From the NCBI GenBank assembly GCA_021151805.1, contig JAGKWN010000002.1, positions 32,156 to 96,155 of the forward strand: a DNA stretch of 64,000 nt, given 5' to 3'. The notes beneath the pieces are model-generated. The model was not told where the DNA came from. It did no database searches and was given only the letters and a program-made list of their open reading frames with translations. This DNA is from Cytophagaceae bacterium (GTDB lineage: Bacteria; Bacteroidota; Bacteroidia; Cytophagales; Cytophagaceae). The translations under genes were made by a program, and so were the position numbers. Positions 62,334 to 64,000 of the stretch are shown piece by piece; positions within the stretch are counted from its first letter, which is position 1, and each line of letters opens with the position of its first letter.

Positions 62334-62730
62334 CACCCCGGTCTGTGGCACGCAGATCGGAAACACCGTCGCCGGCCATCTTATTTTCTTCCAGGATTAT
62401 TTATCAGTCGTTTTAAGGATTTTTTAATACGTACCGTCACGCAGGATTTCATTAACATAGTTTTACGCAAGCAGCTTGTCTGGCTGTGTGCAGCATCAAA
62501 AAAAGGAGTTGTTACGGCCCGGAAACGCACGCCCTCATCAGATGCGTTTTAAAGCTTTTTTATGTGATGAATGAGCGATCGTAAAGATTGTGCTGTAAAG
62601 TTGCTCTGTCGGGCCTTAAAATCAATCTGGCAGGGCTTTGTAATCTCTGCTGCTGATGTCACTTCATGGCGTATCCCATGTTTACAAAAAAATGTTTGGT
62701 TTGTATCAATTTCTTTGAAAAATGTCTCTA

Positions 62731-62752
62731 CCTAGGCTTTCCCTAGGCTTTC
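62731..62752. repeat. tandem 11-mer CCTAGGCTTTC
   Basis: Two adjacent copies of CCTAGGCTTTC. The reverse complement of its core (GAAAGCCTAGG-like) recurs as GCCTAGGGAAAAG near the end of each larger repeat downstream, so this is an inverted partial copy. Confidence 0.8.
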
Positions 62753-62855
62753 CCCAGGAGGAGCCTACAAGGAGGCTACAAGGAGACCAGGGTGCGGGTA
62801 AACTTTTTTCCGGCGTGCGCAGGTTGCCGTTATCTGGCTCATTTCGTTAACATAT

Positions 62856-62973
62856 GTTTACAAAAAGCGGGTATTTGGGGCTGCTAAAAATCAAAAATGA
62901 CAATCTTAACGAAGGACCCTACAAGGAGATAGGGAGGAGATAGGGAGGAGACCACAGGGAGCCTAGGGAAAAG
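62856..62973. repeat. duplicated segment, copy 1 (118 bp)
   Basis: Starts GTTTACAAAAAGCGGGTATT and ends CCTAGGGAAAAG. It matches 63078-63184 throughout except for one substitution (C/T) and an extra 11-bp tandem unit (AGATAGGGAGG) that makes it longer. Confidence 0.93.
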
Positions 62974-63077
62974 GGGGGGCTGTCGTGAAATTGCTATGCA
63001 GGTTATCGATTAAATTATGACTCGGTTGTATAGTGGAGTTTATAATCTGACAACAAAAGATGTATGCTTAAGGTAAC

Positions 63078-63184
63078 GTTTACAAAAAGCGGGTATTTGG
63101 GGCTGTTAAAAATCAAAAATGACAATCTTAACGAAGGACCCTACAAGGAGATAGGGAGGAGACCACAGGGAGCCTAGGGAAAAG
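63078..63184. repeat. duplicated segment, copy 2 (107 bp)
   Basis: Same segment as 62856-62973, direct orientation, 104 bp later, without the 11-bp tandem unit. Noncoding; possibly a dispersed family in this genome. Confidence 0.93.
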
Positions 63185-63477
63185 CCCTCATTCCTAAACT
63201 CTATCCAGAAGGATTTTTTAACAGATCTACCCTTTTCTTTTTTTGGAGAGGCAGCCGTTAGCCTTGTAAATTATAATTCATAACTCATAATTTATAATTC
63301 TTTAAATTTTGTACTTATTTAAGCTTTATTTTCACTTATAGTTTTATTTTCTGACTATATGTTTTTAAAATATTGTGCTATAACCTTAAAATTTTAAGAA
63401 AATGATCATAGTCATTGTGTGTTATAACATTTTAATTGTAATATTAGGCAATATTTTTAACAGCTACTTTTATAACT

Positions 63478-63843
63478 ATGCGGGGAAATGTTTTTAGACT
63501 ATGTATCTTTTTTCTGTTTGTCATACAGGGGTTCTGTTTTGGTGCAGAATCGCTATGTATAACAGAACCGCAACAGGTATTTATCTCTGCTGTTGTAACC
63601 ACACCAACCGAAAGCGAATCTATTACTCTGAAAAATAACTCCGGCATTGCTGTTGACCTCAGTGGCTGGACGCTCGGCGACAAAAATGACCCGGCCGCCT
63701 ACAGCATCCCTGCAAATACCATCTTGCAACATACACAAACCATTACATTCTCACATACTACACTCGGCTTCCAGATCAACGATGCCGCTGAAATTATTTA
63801 TCTGAAGCATGGGGAGGAAGTGGTGGATGTGTGGGGAAAATAA
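63478..63843 (+). CDS. secreted lamin-tail-domain (LTD) protein
   Basis: A 121-residue protein: signal peptide (about 1-22, ending CFGA), then one lamin tail domain (about 35-118) with VFISAVVTTPTESESITLKNNSG, VDLSGWTLGDKN and a C-terminal VVDVWGK. LTD domains are beta sandwiches in many secreted Bacteroidetes proteins, often alongside nucleases; here it is alone. It stops at 63843, so it is either a short complete protein or the start of a broken larger one. No T9SS tail. Confidence 0.8.
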   Translation: MRGNVFRLCIFFLFVIQGFCFGAESLCITEPQQVFISAVVTTPTESESITLKNNSGIAVDLSGWTLGDKNDPAAYSIPANTILQHTQTITFSHTTLGFQINDAAEIIYLKHGEEVVDVWGK

Positions 63844-63864
63844 TTTTATAAAAAAAATGTTGTT

Positions 63865-64000
63865 ATGTCTGACGAATCGGGATTAACTAAAGGTCAAAAA
63901 GCGTCTTTTACTAAGCAATTAAGAGAATACAAAGAAGAAACTCAAAAGAGCCTATCAGAAATTAAAGATGAAATTGCTTTGATCAAAAAATTCACAAAGG
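63865..64000 (+). CDS. start of an unknown coiled-coil protein (cut by window edge)
   Basis: An open frame from ATG 63865 runs to the end of the window: MSDESGLTKGQKASFTKQL and a charged, coiled-coil-like continuation (EYKEETQKSLSEIKDEIALI). It begins 22 bases after the lamin-tail stop. The product cannot be identified from 45 residues. Confidence 0.65.
   Translation, partial: MSDESGLTKGQKASFTKQLREYKEETQKSLSEIKDEIALIKKFTK

Larger units (their letters stand above)
62154..63477. other. 1.3-kb noncoding, repeat-rich region
   Basis: Between rtcB and the lamin-tail gene I see no convincing protein gene. It holds the structured element at 62230-62333, short tandem repeats at 62731-62752, a duplicated 107/118-bp segment (62856-62973 and 63078-63184), purine-rich AAGGAG/GGGAGGAG tracts and AATTATGA-type repeats at 63269-63300. 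Open frames overlapping 62225-62552 have no family-like sequence. Confidence 0.75.

Noticed and set aside
62304..62552. 82-codon open frame after rtcB
   Set aside because: It runs through the structured element and has no family-like sequence.

Overview
The window looks like chromosome of a gliding, cellulose- or xylan-degrading Bacteroidetes bacterium, most likely Cytophaga hutchinsonii or a close relative. This is inferred from a flexirubin/aryl-polyene pigment cluster, a GH10 xylanase with a type IX secretion (T9SS) C-terminal sorting domain, a GH5 cellulase, a GldN-like protein, OmpA/PD40 and DUF4421 envelope proteins, AT-rich intergenic DNA and mostly absent Shine-Dalgarno sites. No taxonomic marker such as rRNA is present.

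Layout. 1-11.1 kb (+): the end of a flexirubin-type pigment operon, with ketosynthases, catalytically dead KS-like partners, ACP, LolA-like carrier, lipoprotein, dehydratase-like hotdog protein, GT2-DUF2062, and a giant MMPL exporter fused to an acyltransferase-like and a methyltransferase domain. 11.1-18.2 kb: an ion-channel-like protein, an orphan ACP-like protein, xylanase and cellulase genes, a DUF481 porin-like protein and dgt. 18.3-25.8 kb: housekeeping and unknown genes, including a nitroreductase gene with an in-frame TGA and an hxlR-type regulator frameshifted in a run of seven G, divergent from an NmrA-like reductase. 26.2-37.9 kb: a dense signalling island of PAS kinases, receivers, a CHASE3-GAF hybrid kinase with three receivers, stand-alone CheR and CheB, and a receiver-PAS kinase. 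38-49.4 kb: Dps, a PepSY-like protein, a GbsR/MarR-like regulator with small membrane proteins and a TIGR01777 epimerase, an OmpA/PD40 protein, DUF4421, a stress operon (GsiB/YflT-like, small lipoprotein, YciF-like) and an SDR. 49.4-54.3 kb: a propeller protein, a GldN-like protein, a 46-bp perfect palindrome and an ABC exporter.

54.5-62.2 kb is the most unusual region, a probable RNA-repair or RNA-quality-control island. A WYL-domain regulator lies divergent from a 475-bp array of structured RNAs. The array has five copies of a module (GGTCAA, 8-9 nt, TACTTC) in which two helices flank a conserved CAA / AAUU internal loop. One copy replaces the anticodon arm of a tRNA-Gly-like molecule, and another carries T-arm and D-loop mimicry in its apical loop. 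A tRNA-Phe lies between copies. Downstream are a zinc-ribbon protein with a TerD-like C-terminal half, two RlaP-type nucleotidyltransferases and the RNA ligase RtcB. This parallels the known Ro60-Y RNA-RtcB systems (for example rsr-yrlBA-rtcBA in Salmonella), but the RNA array and the protein next to it look different. Two large structured elements and a hairpin sit between and after these genes.

62.2-64 kb is about 1.3 kb of noncoding, repeat-rich DNA, then a small lamin-tail-domain protein and the start of another gene. All functions come from reading motifs by eye; no database search was run.
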